From Zobellia alginiliquefaciens (GTDB lineage: Bacteria; Bacteroidota; Bacteroidia; Flavobacteriales; Flavobacteriaceae), in the NCBI RefSeq assembly GCF_029323795.1, contig NZ_CP119758.1:1488001-1552000 (forward strand): a stretch of 64,000 nt of DNA. The letters are read 5' to 3'. Shown here piece by piece: positions 49,957 to 59,195 of the stretch (its first letter is position 1; each line of letters starts with the position of its first letter). The notes beneath the pieces are model-generated. The model saw only the letters and a list, made by a program, of their open reading frames with translations, did not search any database and had not been told where the DNA came from. Position numbers and translations under genes: made by a program.

Positions 49957-51858
49957 ATGAACCTGAATATCAAACTACTCCTTCTTTTCTATCTTTATTG
50001 TTCCGCCTGTTTTTCACAAAACCGACAGCAAGAATTGGACAGTCTTATCCAACGTTCCCAGGGTTTACCGGATAATATTGAAAAGGCACAGGTGCTTTCA
50101 CGAATTCATGAACGAATGATGTTTATGGATAACGAGGGTGCTTTGCTTTATGCACGTGAAGCATTTGACCTCGCCAACCGAATAAATTATGATAGAGGTG
50201 TTGCCAATGGCTATTTACAGTTTGGCAATTACTACTACAATCAATCCAAAAATGATTCTGCAGCCTTTTTTCACAATAAGGCCTTGAACGCCTTTAAAGA
50301 AATAAAATCCATTAAAGGACAGATTTTTGCCTTACACTCCCTCGCCACCATTCAACGGGAATCAGGAGATTTTGATAAAGCTATTGAAACTACCCAGTCC
50401 ATTCTAAATATGTATACCGAAGAAAATAGGAGTAATTCCGATTTGGGAAATTTCGATTTAAGAGGATCGGAATATGAAGTTTTGGGAGGAATCTATTTTG
50501 AAAAAGGCAACTATTTAATTGCTGTGGAACACACCTTAAAATCCCTCAGGTTTTTTGAAAAAAAAGGAGATGAAGTACGAAAGGCCGATGCTTTAAAACA
50601 ATTAGCTGATATTGAATTTCAGCAACAGAATTATGCTTCTAGCTTAGACTACGCCACTAAGGCCATTGCTATTTACAAAGAAAACAATGACAAAATATAC
50701 TCTAGTTATGCCTTAAACACAGCTGGTTTGGCTACTGAAAAACTTGGCGATATTGGAAAATCAAAAGAACTACTAGAAGAATCATTGGAGCTTGCCAAAG
50801 AAATGAACATACAGAGCATGATGGCCACCTCCTTAAATGATTTGGGCAGATTGGAGTACAAACAAGGGGATTATTTAAAGGCTTTTCCCCTATTGGAAGC
50901 ATCTATTGAAATAGCCAAAAAAGAAGACATTAAATTGAATCTGACCGCCGCCCTTCACGAAATGGCCAATTTAAAAATGGCCCAAAATGAATATCAAAGT
51001 GCGTTGACCCATATCAATGAGGTAATTGCCATTTCGGAAGAAATAGAAGCCTTACCTACGTTAAGGGATGCCCTAAAAACAAAAGCCGAAATACAAAAGC
51101 TTATGGGCAACACGAATGGCGCATATGCCAATTTTAGTAGGTACGCCACTATTAACGACAGCCTTTATTCCAACCGAAAAGCGCAACAAATAGCAGAACT
51201 GAAAACCATTTACGAAACCGAAAAAAAAGAGGCGGCATTGGCTTTACAGGAAGAGGAAATAGCCGTGCTCAATGAAAAGGTAAAAGTGGATAAACTCACC
51301 AAAGGCCTGTACGCCGGAGGAATGGTGGCATTTATAGTTATATCCGGACTGTTGTACTTCGGATTCCAGCAGCGGATCAAAAAGAATAGGATAGCCCGCG
51401 AAAAACAAGAAGCCATCTACCAACAGGAAATTGAGCACAAACAAAAGGAACTGGCCAGCCAAACCCTGCACCTGGTACAAAAGAATACATTTATACAGGA
51501 GTTGATGGAGAATCTGGAGAACGTTAAAAACTCCCCTGATAAGTTTAAGACCGAATTTAGGCGTATGGTCATGCTCTTAAAAAAGGAAAATGCATCGGAT
51601 AAAGATTGGGAGGTCTTTAAAACCTATTTCTCTGAAGTGCACAATGATTTTGACCAAAAGCTGAAGACCATCTATGCCGAAATCAGTGAAAAGGAAATAC
51701 GATTGGCCGCCTTTTTACGTATGAACCTGACGACCAAAGAGATTGCCACCACTTTAAATGTCTTGCCCGATAGCATTCTAAAATCTAAATACCGATTAAA
51801 AAAGAAATTGGGGCTGGAAAAGGAAACAGACCTGAACACTTTTTTAAATGCACTATGA
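49957..51858 (+). CDS. TPR-repeat membrane regulator with LuxR-type HTH
   Basis: The ATG at 49957 starts a proper signal peptide (LLLLFYLYCSACFSQ), so it is preferred to 49858; it gives 633 residues. Eight or nine TPR units span residues about 25-410 in the periplasm (for example NYASSLDYATKAIAIYKENN; TSLNDLGRLEYKQGDYLKA). A membrane helix follows at about 451-470 (LYAGGMVAFIVISGLLYFGF), then a coiled coil and a C-terminal helix-turn-helix (LRMNLTTKEIATTLNVLPDS, near 586-605). This one-piece membrane regulator type is common in Bacteroidota. It is divergent from the cytolysin-like gene across a 300-bp gap and may control it. Confidence 0.88.
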   Translation: MNLNIKLLLLFYLYCSACFSQNRQQELDSLIQRSQGLPDNIEKAQVLSRIHERMMFMDNEGALLYAREAFDLANRINYDRGVANGYLQFGNYYYNQSKNDSAAFFHNKALNAFKEIKSIKGQIFALHSLATIQRESGDFDKAIETTQSILNMYTEENRSNSDLGNFDLRGSEYEVLGGIYFEKGNYLIAVEHTLKSLRFFEKKGDEVRKADALKQLADIEFQQQNYASSLDYATKAIAIYKENNDKIYSSYALNTAGLATEKLGDIGKSKELLEESLELAKEMNIQSMMATSLNDLGRLEYKQGDYLKAFPLLEASIEIAKKEDIKLNLTAALHEMANLKMAQNEYQSALTHINEVIAISEEIEALPTLRDALKTKAEIQKLMGNTNGAYANFSRYATINDSLYSNRKAQQIAELKTIYETEKKEAALALQEEEIAVLNEKVKVDKLTKGLYAGGMVAFIVISGLLYFGFQQRIKKNRIAREKQEAIYQQEIEHKQKELASQTLHLVQKNTFIQELMENLENVKNSPDKFKTEFRRMVMLLKKENASDKDWEVFKTYFSEVHNDFDQKLKTIYAEISEKEIRLAAFLRMNLTTKEIATTLNVLPDSILKSKYRLKKKLGLEKETDLNTFLNAL

Positions 51859-52068
51859 GAACTTAAATTATTTCAGCGTTTTTGTTCTACAAACCCTTAC
51901 TAAAGCCCATTAAAGTGTCATCTATATTGAGAGGCGGAGTAGAAATTTTATATAAAACAACCCCCGATACCTTGCACTAATTACTAAATACGACTTTGCT
52001 CCTAACACCTAACTCCTTCATCATAAATACCTAACTTGCAACTAATTATTTATCAATCAATTACAATC

Positions 52069-53274
52069 ATGATCTTAAAAAAAATAGGTCAATTTATACT
52101 AGCTACATTATTTGTGGGCATAACACATGCGCAAACCAACGATTCCATTTCCAAAAAACTCACTAGTGAATTACAGCAAATTTCAGCTAACGGAAATTTA
52201 GTTGGTTTTTCGGTGGCCATAGTCAATGAAGATGGCACGCTCTATGAAGACGGATTTGGCTTTGCCGACAAAAAAGTAAATAAAAAGTATACAGAAAATA
52301 CCCTACAGAATATAGCATCGATATCTAAAACCTTCATTGGTGTGGCTTTGTTAAAAGCGCAAGAGTTGGGTAAGCTAACCTTAGATGATCCTATCAATGA
52401 CTATCTGCCTTTTAAAGTGGTGCATCCTAAATTTAAGAATACGCCTATTACCATTCGCCAATTGGCAAGTCATACTTCGGGGATTAAGGATCCAGCAGAA
52501 TATGAGGGTAAAGGGTATATATTAAAAGATGCCGAAAACGGCGCTGCTAAGGTCAACGCCAATTTTCGTGATCCTAGTAAAATGATGCCCCTTGGCGATT
52601 ATTTAAAAGCTATTTTAAGTACCGATGGACAATGGTACAAAAAGAAAACCTTTTCTAAATACCCACCTGGTGGTATGTTCAATTATTCTAATATAGGTGC
52701 TGGTTTGGCGGCATATGTGCTAGAGCAAGCAACGGGAGCATCGTTTCCGGAGTTTACCGAGAAACATATTTTTGACCCTTTGAATCTGAATGGTTCCGGA
52801 TGGTCTTTTGATACCATAGACTTTTCAAAACATTCAAAATTATACGCCGATGCGGATACCGAACTTGCCTTTTATAGATTGATCAATTATCCCGATGGTG
52901 GCTTGATCACCTCTTCTCACGATTTGGCAAAATATCTAACTGAAATTATAAAAGGTTATGCTGGTAACGGAACAATTTTATCCGCAGAAAGCTATAAAGA
53001 GCTATTTACACCGCAGTTAACAGACGAGAACCATAAAGACCGTAGCGATAGGGAGTATAATGACGAATACAATATGGGGGTATTTATGGGCATGTCATCA
53101 AAAGGGCAAATTGGGCATACAGGCGGAGACCCTAGTGTAGTCACCCATATGTTCTTCAATGAAAACACAAAGACCGGTAAGCTGTTATTGGTCAATACAG
53201 ATTTAGACAAAAAAAGCGTTCAAGACTTTATTGCTATTTGGAGGGCGCTGATGGCGCATGAAGATCAATTTTAG
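52069..53274 (+). CDS. Serine hydrolase, beta-lactamase class C family
   Basis: The ATG at 52069 (rather than TTG 52036) gives 401 residues with a signal peptide (FILATLFVGITHAQ). The serine-hydrolase motifs are present: SxxK as Ser84-Ile-Ser-Lys87 in NIASISKTFIGVALL, YxN in FNYSNIGAGLAAYVLEQ, and HTGGDPSV in place of the KTG triad. Family members are beta-lactamases, peptidases or esterases in the periplasm. It is followed within 14 bp by a SigZ-type sigma gene, an arrangement that could link its expression to a stress response. Confidence 0.88.
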   Translation: MILKKIGQFILATLFVGITHAQTNDSISKKLTSELQQISANGNLVGFSVAIVNEDGTLYEDGFGFADKKVNKKYTENTLQNIASISKTFIGVALLKAQELGKLTLDDPINDYLPFKVVHPKFKNTPITIRQLASHTSGIKDPAEYEGKGYILKDAENGAAKVNANFRDPSKMMPLGDYLKAILSTDGQWYKKKTFSKYPPGGMFNYSNIGAGLAAYVLEQATGASFPEFTEKHIFDPLNLNGSGWSFDTIDFSKHSKLYADADTELAFYRLINYPDGGLITSSHDLAKYLTEIIKGYAGNGTILSAESYKELFTPQLTDENHKDRSDREYNDEYNMGVFMGMSSKGQIGHTGGDPSVVTHMFFNENTKTGKLLLVNTDLDKKSVQDFIAIWRALMAHEDQF

Positions 53275-53288
53275 ATAAATAGTACAGC

Positions 53289-53825
53289 ATGAAAAATGAA
53301 ATCAATACCATTTGGCTAGACCTTAATGAAGAATTGTATCATTTCATTTTTGGCAAGATCAAAGATGAACAAGTGTCAAAAGACATTCACCAAGAGGTAT
53401 TCTTGAAAATACAGACGAAGATCCATCAATTGCAGCATACCTCTAAATTGACTTCTTGGGTGTATCAAATTACTAGAAATACGATTATAGATTATTTTAG
53501 AAAACAGGGTAAAACCACTTCGAGTATAGATGGTATAGAGCTGGCAGAAGAACAGTCAGATGATTTTGATTATGCCAAGCTCACCAATTGCATCAATCAG
53601 AAAATAGGCGAGTTATCGGCGCAACATAAAGAAGCCATTATATTGACCACCTTTCAAGAATACTCGCAAAAAGAGCTGGCCAAGCATTTAAACATCTCGT
53701 ATTCGGGCACAAAATCAAGGGTACAAAAAGCTAGGGACATATTAAAGGTACAGCTGCTTTCTTGCCCCAATGTAATAGCTGACCGAACAGGAAAATTGCT
53801 CGATTTTGAAAATAACGAAGAATAG
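53289..53825 (+). CDS. sigZ: RNA polymerase sigma factor SigZ-like (ECF)
   Basis: The 178-residue protein has a sigma-70 region 2 (EELYHFIFGKIKDEQVSKDI; SKLTSWVYQITRNTIIDYFR) and region 4 (LSAQHKEAIILTTFQEYSQK, then LNISYSGTKSRVQKARDIL). The C-terminal tail has CPNVIADRTGKLLDFE, a conserved end of the SigZ group. No anti-sigma gene is adjacent, which is typical of SigZ-type factors. It shares its direction and a 14-bp gap with the beta-lactamase-fold hydrolase upstream, and the PhzF gene 52 bp downstream might also belong to this unit. Confidence 0.9.
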   Translation: MKNEINTIWLDLNEELYHFIFGKIKDEQVSKDIHQEVFLKIQTKIHQLQHTSKLTSWVYQITRNTIIDYFRKQGKTTSSIDGIELAEEQSDDFDYAKLTNCINQKIGELSAQHKEAIILTTFQEYSQKELAKHLNISYSGTKSRVQKARDILKVQLLSCPNVIADRTGKLLDFENNEE

Positions 53826-53877
53826 CTACGTCTTTTTTTAAAGTTTACCGTCTATCTGATATAATCTTAAAAAAATT

Positions 53878-54759
53878 ATGATGGACGAATTAAAAAAAGT
53901 AACCGTACAAATACTAAATGCCTTTACAGAAAATGATAAAGGCGGCAACCCGGCAGGTGTAGTTTTAGATGCAGATGCACTATCTCATCAAGACAAATTA
54001 CATGTTGCCAAAAAAGTGGGGCTCTCTGAAACCGCTTTTATTTCTAGATCCAATACGGCAGATTTTAAGCTCGATTTCTATACACCCACCAAGCAGATAG
54101 CCCATTGTGGGCATGCTACTATAGCCGCATTCTCGTACTTAAAACAGTTGGGAAAATTAAATGGCAACGCATCGTCAAAAGAAACCATAGATGGAAACAG
54201 AAAAATAGAAATACAGGGCGCTTTGGCATTTATGGAGCAATTAGCACCCACGTATAAAGATGTTACCGAAAAAGAGACCGATATTCTAACATCTTTAGGA
54301 TTAACAAAAGAAGATTTACTGCCAAACGCACCGTTGCAAGTGGTCAATACGGGGAATTCTTTTCTGATGATCCCCGTAAAAAGCACCAAGATTTTAGCAG
54401 GATTATCACCAAATTTTGATGCCATAGAACAGCTAAGCGATCATTTCAATTTAATAGGTTATTACGTATTTACTGCGGATACCATGGCAGATATTGATGC
54501 TACGGCTAGAATGTTCGCCCCGCGCTATGGTATTTTAGAAGAAGCCGGTACGGGCATGGCTGCAGGGCCGTTGGCCAGTTATATGTATGATGTTTTACAG
54601 ATCAAGAAAACCACCTTTCAAATACAGCAAGGCAAATACATGTTGCCACCATCACCAAGTGCTATTACGGTGAAATTGCAATTGGAAAATGAAAAAATCA
54701 CCGGACTCATGGCAGGCGGAAAAGGAGTAGTAGCCCGTGAACTAGAAGTTAAAGTATAA
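53878..54759 (+). CDS. PhzF-family isomerase/epimerase-like protein
   Basis: The 293-residue protein follows the PhzF fold: NAFTENDKGGNPAGVVLDAD at the start, the active Glu in VGLSETAFISRS, FYTPTKQIAHCGHATIAAF and, in the second half, ILEEAGTGMAAGPLASYM. The usual GHPT is present as GHAT, and DxxGxxHRC-type motifs are kept loosely. The family includes PhzF of phenazine making and many isomerases acting on amino-acid-like substrates; no other phz gene is here, so a phenazine role is not claimed. A second ATG directly follows the first. Confidence 0.87.
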   Translation: MMDELKKVTVQILNAFTENDKGGNPAGVVLDADALSHQDKLHVAKKVGLSETAFISRSNTADFKLDFYTPTKQIAHCGHATIAAFSYLKQLGKLNGNASSKETIDGNRKIEIQGALAFMEQLAPTYKDVTEKETDILTSLGLTKEDLLPNAPLQVVNTGNSFLMIPVKSTKILAGLSPNFDAIEQLSDHFNLIGYYVFTADTMADIDATARMFAPRYGILEEAGTGMAAGPLASYMYDVLQIKKTTFQIQQGKYMLPPSPSAITVKLQLENEKITGLMAGGKGVVARELEVKV

Positions 54760-55041
54760 GCAGAAAAAGCAACCAATGACTTTATACTCCAATAGAATTT
54801 CTCAAGCATTTTCATCTTTACAACAGAAATACCGTATTAATTTATTTTGAAATATATAAATAGTAAAATAATCACTATATTCCTAAGGCTTAAGATATTA
54901 CGTATGTATATCTAAAAAATGTTTAGTGGTAAAGCATTTAATGAAGCAAGTAAGTTCCCCTAGTATGTATTGCCGGTAATAGTATTCCCCCTATGTGGTA
55001 AAATACCAATTGAGTAGAATATTAACCAATACTTATATATT

Positions 55042-55572
55042 ATGAGAACTATTAAGATGACTATGCTTTTTATGTTTGCTGTGTTTTTAACACCTCTTAT
55101 CAATACCGCACAAGAAGTTTCGGCTACCATGGATTTTGAGAATGCAGAAGCCAATATAGCTGTTGTATCGAATTACGTAAATGCGGTGCAAAACGGAGAT
55201 GCGGATACTATGGTAGCGCAATTATCAGATGACGCCAAAATTTATGGTCTCAGCGGAGGTCCTACCAACGTAATGAACCCTTCCCAATTGTCCGAATATT
55301 ATAAAGAAAGTTTTGCAACTACCAAACATTCCATTGACCCAAACACGTCATATGCGCCCATAAAGGTAACAGGTGGCATAAACGAGGGCGAATGGGTTAT
55401 GGTTTGGACTACAGACACTATTTCAAATAAGAAAACCGGTCAAGAAATCGCGATTCCTGCACAAGTAACGTGTCTTGTTCAAAACGGTAAAATTACAATG
55501 ATGGCGCATTATTACGATCAATTAAACGTAATGACGTCTCTGGGATACACGCTACAACCACCTACGGAATAA
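55042..55572 (+). CDS. Exported NTF2-like (SnoaL-type) protein
   Basis: The 176-residue protein has a signal peptide (MLFMFAVFLTPLINTAQ) and an NTF2-like fold: VSNYVNAVQNGDADTMVAQL and DDAKIYGLSGGPTNVMNPSQ, followed by strands ending KITMMAHYYDQLN. The family forms cone-shaped pockets and includes cyclases, isomerases and pure binding proteins, so the function cannot be set. The gene stands alone with a 282-bp gap before it (no features seen) and a good terminator after it. Confidence 0.8.
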   Translation: MRTIKMTMLFMFAVFLTPLINTAQEVSATMDFENAEANIAVVSNYVNAVQNGDADTMVAQLSDDAKIYGLSGGPTNVMNPSQLSEYYKESFATTKHSIDPNTSYAPIKVTGGINEGEWVMVWTTDTISNKKTGQEIAIPAQVTCLVQNGKITMMAHYYDQLNVMTSLGYTLQPPTE

Positions 55573-55596
55573 TAAATAAACCTTTAGTGTTAATGT

Positions 55597-55630
55597 AAAA
55601 CCCAGAAGCTTGTTCTGGGTTTTGCTTTTT
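55597..55630 (+). terminator. Intrinsic terminator
   Basis: AAAACCCAGAA (55597-55607) and TTCTGGGTTTT (55613-55623) form a perfect 11-bp hairpin with a five-base loop, followed by GCTTTTT. Confidence 0.88.
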
Positions 55631-55840
55631 ATTGTTTAATGAACTGCACCGCCTACAATCACCAGATGAAATCCTCGCTATTAAATTATATTTTCCCGGC
55701 TTTTACGGTAATCCGTAATGCTACATTGAAGAAAAATACTACCTTTCTAGTCGGTTCTAAAACATTACTTCCCCCTGCCGTTTTAGAATGTTACTTTATA
55801 ATTTAATATTAGGTAAAATGTGCTTTGCTGTTTTACACAA

Positions 55841-57462
55841 TTGTTAGCAACAACCAAAAAAGAGAAATGAAAGAAATTATTGGAAATAGAAAATCTGCTT
55901 TTAAAGCAGAACTCAATAATGATCTCATATCAGACACAGTAATTATCAGAAAGAATCTACTTCACGGAAATCCAATAATTTATCTTGATGATGAGGACAA
56001 ATACTTTTTCTTAAAACAAAGAGTTGCAAACTTCTTCAACGTCAGTACCACAAAAGTGGTTATGGTGGGTTCAGCTAAACTAGGATTTAGCATAGCTCCA
56101 AAAAAGATATGGAATGACTTTAATGAAGAATCTGACATTGACATTGTAGTTATCAGTGAAACCATATTTGATGAATATTGGCAGGAACTACTCAACTTTA
56201 ATATTAGTGTTAAAGCTAGGAGTGAACAAGAGGATAAAAAATATAGAGAATTCCTAGAGTACTTCTTAAAAGGATGGATTAGACCAGATTTATTCCCATT
56301 CAACTATCCTAAGAAAAATGATTGGTTTGAATTCTTCAAGAGCATTTCTTATGGGAAGTATGGGAATTATAAAATTGCGGGAGCTATTTTTCGAAATGAA
56401 TACTTTTTCGAAAAATACCATTCTCGAAATATCAATAGACTAAGACTAGAAAACTATGAATAATATAGGGACAGCAGACAACGAGAAATTACTCGACTTA
56501 TACAATCATTTAAAAAATGGGACTCTCGTTTTACGTCCTACCTTTCAGAGAAATTTGGTTTGGAACAATTCGCACAAAGAAAAATTTATTGACACTATCC
56601 TTAGAGGGTATCCTTTTCCGGAGATTTATCTCGCAGATGGAGATATAGACTTGGAAACTCAAACGTCTACTAGACTTGTAGTTGACGGACAACAGCGTTT
56701 GGATACAATTTTTTCATATGTCAATGGAGAAATACCTACTCGTGGTATACCATTGTTTAAAGATTTATCGCCTAAGCAACAAACTGATTTCTATGACTAT
56801 AAGATAGTAGTTCGTGACCTGGGAAGATTAGACGAAAATCAAATTATTGAAATATTTCAAAGAATTAATTCTGTTAGCTATGCTTTGAACGCAATGGAAA
56901 TCAATAATGCATTATATGAAGGAGTGTTTATTTCTACTGCACAGGCTATTCAAGAATCAAAGGAATTTGAGGCATTAGATATTTTCAGCCAAAATCAATA
57001 TGCTAGGATGAAAGACACTGAGTATATCCTATTAATTATGGCGACTATAGAAGAAGGCGGATATTTTACAGGTAATTCAGAAATTGAAAGATATATTAAA
57101 CTGTATAATGATGAGTACAATGACTCAGAAAAAATTGAAAAAGATATTACAGAAACTTGCAAAATGATTACTGATTTGCAGTTAGAACTAGACTCACTTT
57201 GGTTTAGAAAAACAAGTTTGTTTACTCTGCTTGTTGAATTAGTGAAACTAAAACGAACTGGAACTGACTTTAATAAGATTAATTTAAACACAGTATTGAC
57301 AGATTTAGAAAATCAAATTTTAGCAAACAAGTCCACCGACCCCGAAACTAATGGATATGCGAAATTCTATAAATATGTATTCCAAGGTACTAGTGGTCGT
57401 ACAGGGCGAATTGCTAGAGGAACATTAGTCGAAAATGAAATAAAAAAGGCAATTGCTAACAA
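55841..57462. repeat. Solitary cassette: inverted repeats around the NTase-DUF262 pair
   Basis: TTGTTAGCAA (55841-55850) before the first gene and TTGCTAACAA (57453-57462) at the end of the second are exact complements; the right arm lies in the last codons of the DUF262 gene. It is followed by TGCCTAAAAAATCATAGC, close to the TGTATAAAACATAGC junction motif of the 29-38 kb array. The left arm is nearly the same as that of cassette 1 (AATTGTTAGCAA). Confidence 0.7.
55867..56463 (+). CDS. Nucleotidyltransferase-like protein (candidate defence gene)
   Basis: A longer frame starts with TTG at 55825, but that would cover the cassette boundary; the ATG at 55867 gives 198 residues. The polymerase-beta-type nucleotidyltransferase motif is present: GS at 68-69 (VVMVGSAKLGF) followed by SDIDIVV (Ser89-Asp90-Ile-Asp92), the G-S...D-x-D pattern. 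The C-terminal part is rich in aromatic residues. It overlaps the DUF262 gene by 8 bp. Enzymes of this fold in defence modules modify nucleotides, tRNA or proteins. The substrate is unknown. Confidence 0.72.
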   Translation: MKEIIGNRKSAFKAELNNDLISDTVIIRKNLLHGNPIIYLDDEDKYFFLKQRVANFFNVSTTKVVMVGSAKLGFSIAPKKIWNDFNEESDIDIVVISETIFDEYWQELLNFNISVKARSEQEDKKYREFLEYFLKGWIRPDLFPFNYPKKNDWFEFFKSISYGKYGNYKIAGAIFRNEYFFEKYHSRNINRLRLENYE

Positions 57463-57469
57463 TGCCTAA
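56456..57469 (+). CDS. DUF262 (GmrSD N-terminal-like) protein
   Basis: The 337-residue protein is a DUF262/ParB-like fold: RPTFQRNLVWNNSHKEKFID (residues 27-46), LRGYPFPEIYL and the signature VVDGQQRLDTIFSYV with DGQQR at 77-81. DUF262 is the N-terminal, nucleotide-using half of GmrSD type IV restriction enzymes and of several defence proteins such as BrxU and SspE. Here the HNH-bearing DUF1524 half is absent and the rest is helical, so nuclease activity may be lacking. The preceding, overlapping nucleotidyltransferase gene is its probable partner. Flanking inverted repeats mark the pair as one cassette. Confidence 0.88.
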   Translation: MNNIGTADNEKLLDLYNHLKNGTLVLRPTFQRNLVWNNSHKEKFIDTILRGYPFPEIYLADGDIDLETQTSTRLVVDGQQRLDTIFSYVNGEIPTRGIPLFKDLSPKQQTDFYDYKIVVRDLGRLDENQIIEIFQRINSVSYALNAMEINNALYEGVFISTAQAIQESKEFEALDIFSQNQYARMKDTEYILLIMATIEEGGYFTGNSEIERYIKLYNDEYNDSEKIEKDITETCKMITDLQLELDSLWFRKTSLFTLLVELVKLKRTGTDFNKINLNTVLTDLENQILANKSTDPETNGYAKFYKYVFQGTSGRTGRIARGTLVENEIKKAIANNA

Positions 57470-57519
57470 AAAATCATAGCAGCTCTGCGGGACAGCAACA
57501 CCAATGCGTAAACCAAGCA

Positions 57520-58053
57520 ATGAAGATTTTAACCTTACTAGCAATACCAATTTTCATTTTCTCTTGCCAGCCTAATCACCTTTTTAAGGATATAGAAAAT
57601 CAAGAACAGGTCTTTATTGAGCTGTCTAAATATGGGTTAAAAGATATACCCAAAGAGGTTGGGCAATTAAAGAATGCAAAGAAATTAGAAATCTACGTTG
57701 ATAGTTTAGAAGGTTGGACTATTTATCCGCCACTGAGCGCAATGGATCAATATATAGACGAACCACCGTTTAGAACCATACCACCAGAATTATTAGAACT
57801 TGAAGGTCTAGAACAACTAACCTTATATGACCTAGATATTAAAACCTTACCCGAAGATTTATACAGACTCCAAAATCTAGAATATCTAAATTTATCAATG
57901 AACAAACTGACCGTCTCAAAAGAACTGGCCAAACTGAAAAAGCTAAAAAAATTAAAATGTGTAGAGCTGTTCGGAAATAGAATAAATAAGCTCGAATTAG
58001 AAAAATGGAGAAAAGAAAACCCAAATCTTCAAATACGGTATGGTGATGAATAA
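57520..58053 (+). CDS. Leucine-rich repeat lipoprotein
   Basis: The 177-residue protein has a lipoprotein signal (AIPIFIFSCQPN, Cys16). Then come about five leucine-rich repeats with the pattern LxxLxLxxLxIxxLPxxLxxL (ELEGLEQLTLYDLDIKTLPE; LQNLEYLNLSMNKLTV; LKCVELFGNRINKLEL). It is of the plant-type IPPELL/LPEDLY repeats found widely in Bacteroidota. It should bind proteins at the cell surface. The binding partner is unknown. Confidence 0.82.
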   Translation: MKILTLLAIPIFIFSCQPNHLFKDIENQEQVFIELSKYGLKDIPKEVGQLKNAKKLEIYVDSLEGWTIYPPLSAMDQYIDEPPFRTIPPELLELEGLEQLTLYDLDIKTLPEDLYRLQNLEYLNLSMNKLTVSKELAKLKKLKKLKCVELFGNRINKLELEKWRKENPNLQIRYGDE

Positions 58054-58217
58054 CCTTCTAAAGTTGAGCTAATTTCACTTTTCAACCATTTCACCATCCC
58101 ACTAACAAACTAACACCCCCCAAAAAGTATACAAGATTCGAAAATGCGTGTAAGTCGCTACCGCAGCTTCCATTTTACCTTTGTCCTATTCTTTTAGACA
58201 TTTAAAAAATAGGCATA

Positions 58218-59168
58218 ATGAGTACAACACAATTTGGTAAGCAAGGGTGGACACCCAATAGAATACATAGTCTTACCGGCAAAACATACGTCATAACAGG
58301 TACTACCAGCGGCACAGGGTTTGAGGCTGCCAAAAGACTCTTGTCCAAAGGGGCAAAAGTGGTGATGTTGAACCGTAACCCAAAAAAATCCGAGGATACC
58401 CTAGCTACATTAAAGCAGGAACTTGGCAATACAATAGACGTAACCAATATTCAAATGGACTTGGCGTCTCTGGATTCCGTAAGTAGAGCCGCAGAAAAAG
58501 TGCTTGAAACGGTTCCTCAAATAGATGCCTTAATCTGTAACGCCGCCATTGCACAAGTACCCAAACAAACCTTTACCGAAGATGGTTTTGAATGTCAGCT
58601 GGGCGTAAACCATTACGGTAATTTTTTACTTCAAGCATTGTTGTTCCCAAGAATAGAGGAATCCAAAGGCCGCATTGTAGTGGTAGGTAGTATGGGCTAT
58701 AATCTGGGAATTAAGACCATACAGTTTGATGATATGAACTGGGATAAAAATTACAGTCCCAATGGCGTATACAGCCAAAGTAAATTGGCGCAGATTATGT
58801 CCGTCTTTGAATTACAAGACCGACTTAAAGCAGCAGGCAAGTCCGGTGTAAAGGCATATGCCTGCCATCCGGGCGCATCTTCAACATCGCTCATTAAAAC
58901 CAGCGGCAGCCTGTTAACGCGTTTTATTTGGCAAATAATGAAGTTGACACCCATGGTACAATCCGCAGAAAAGGGGGCATATCCAGAATTAATGTGTGCT
59001 ACAGAACCAGATTTGGATCAAGAGGCTTTTTACGGTCCAACTGGCAAAAATTATTGGACAGGTCCGGTTGGCGAATGTAAACTAGAGCCACATGCCAAAG
59101 ACAAACCGGTAATGGAAAAGCTTTGGGAAGTTTCTGAAGATGCCGTAGGTGTAAAATGGAATGTATAG
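58218..59168 (+). CDS. Short-chain dehydrogenase, protochlorophyllide reductase-like
   Basis: The 316-residue SDR has the cofactor motif TGTTSGTGFEAAK (residues 28-40), ALICNAAIAQVPK for the NAG motif, and an active site Tyr185-x-x-x-Lys189 in GVYSQSKLAQIM. RIVVVGSMGYNLGIKTIQFD, then FDDMNWDKNYSPNG, closely resembles light-dependent protochlorophyllide reductase and retinol dehydrogenase-like SDRs, which in this non-photosynthetic group act on other hydrophobic ketones. It heads a four-gene unit with a START-domain protein, a membrane protein and an AraC regulator. Confidence 0.9.
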   Translation: MSTTQFGKQGWTPNRIHSLTGKTYVITGTTSGTGFEAAKRLLSKGAKVVMLNRNPKKSEDTLATLKQELGNTIDVTNIQMDLASLDSVSRAAEKVLETVPQIDALICNAAIAQVPKQTFTEDGFECQLGVNHYGNFLLQALLFPRIEESKGRIVVVGSMGYNLGIKTIQFDDMNWDKNYSPNGVYSQSKLAQIMSVFELQDRLKAAGKSGVKAYACHPGASSTSLIKTSGSLLTRFIWQIMKLTPMVQSAEKGAYPELMCATEPDLDQEAFYGPTGKNYWTGPVGECKLEPHAKDKPVMEKLWEVSEDAVGVKWNV

Positions 59169-59195
59169 CTGGGTAGATGATTTAATAATGGTAAA

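Noticed and set aside
53878-54759. PhzF as evidence of phenazine biosynthesis
   Set aside because: No other phz genes are present; PhzF-like proteins are common stand-alone isomerases.
58218-59168. SDR as a photosynthetic protochlorophyllide reductase
   Set aside because: No chlorophyll or bacteriochlorophyll genes are present; such SDRs are common in heterotrophs.
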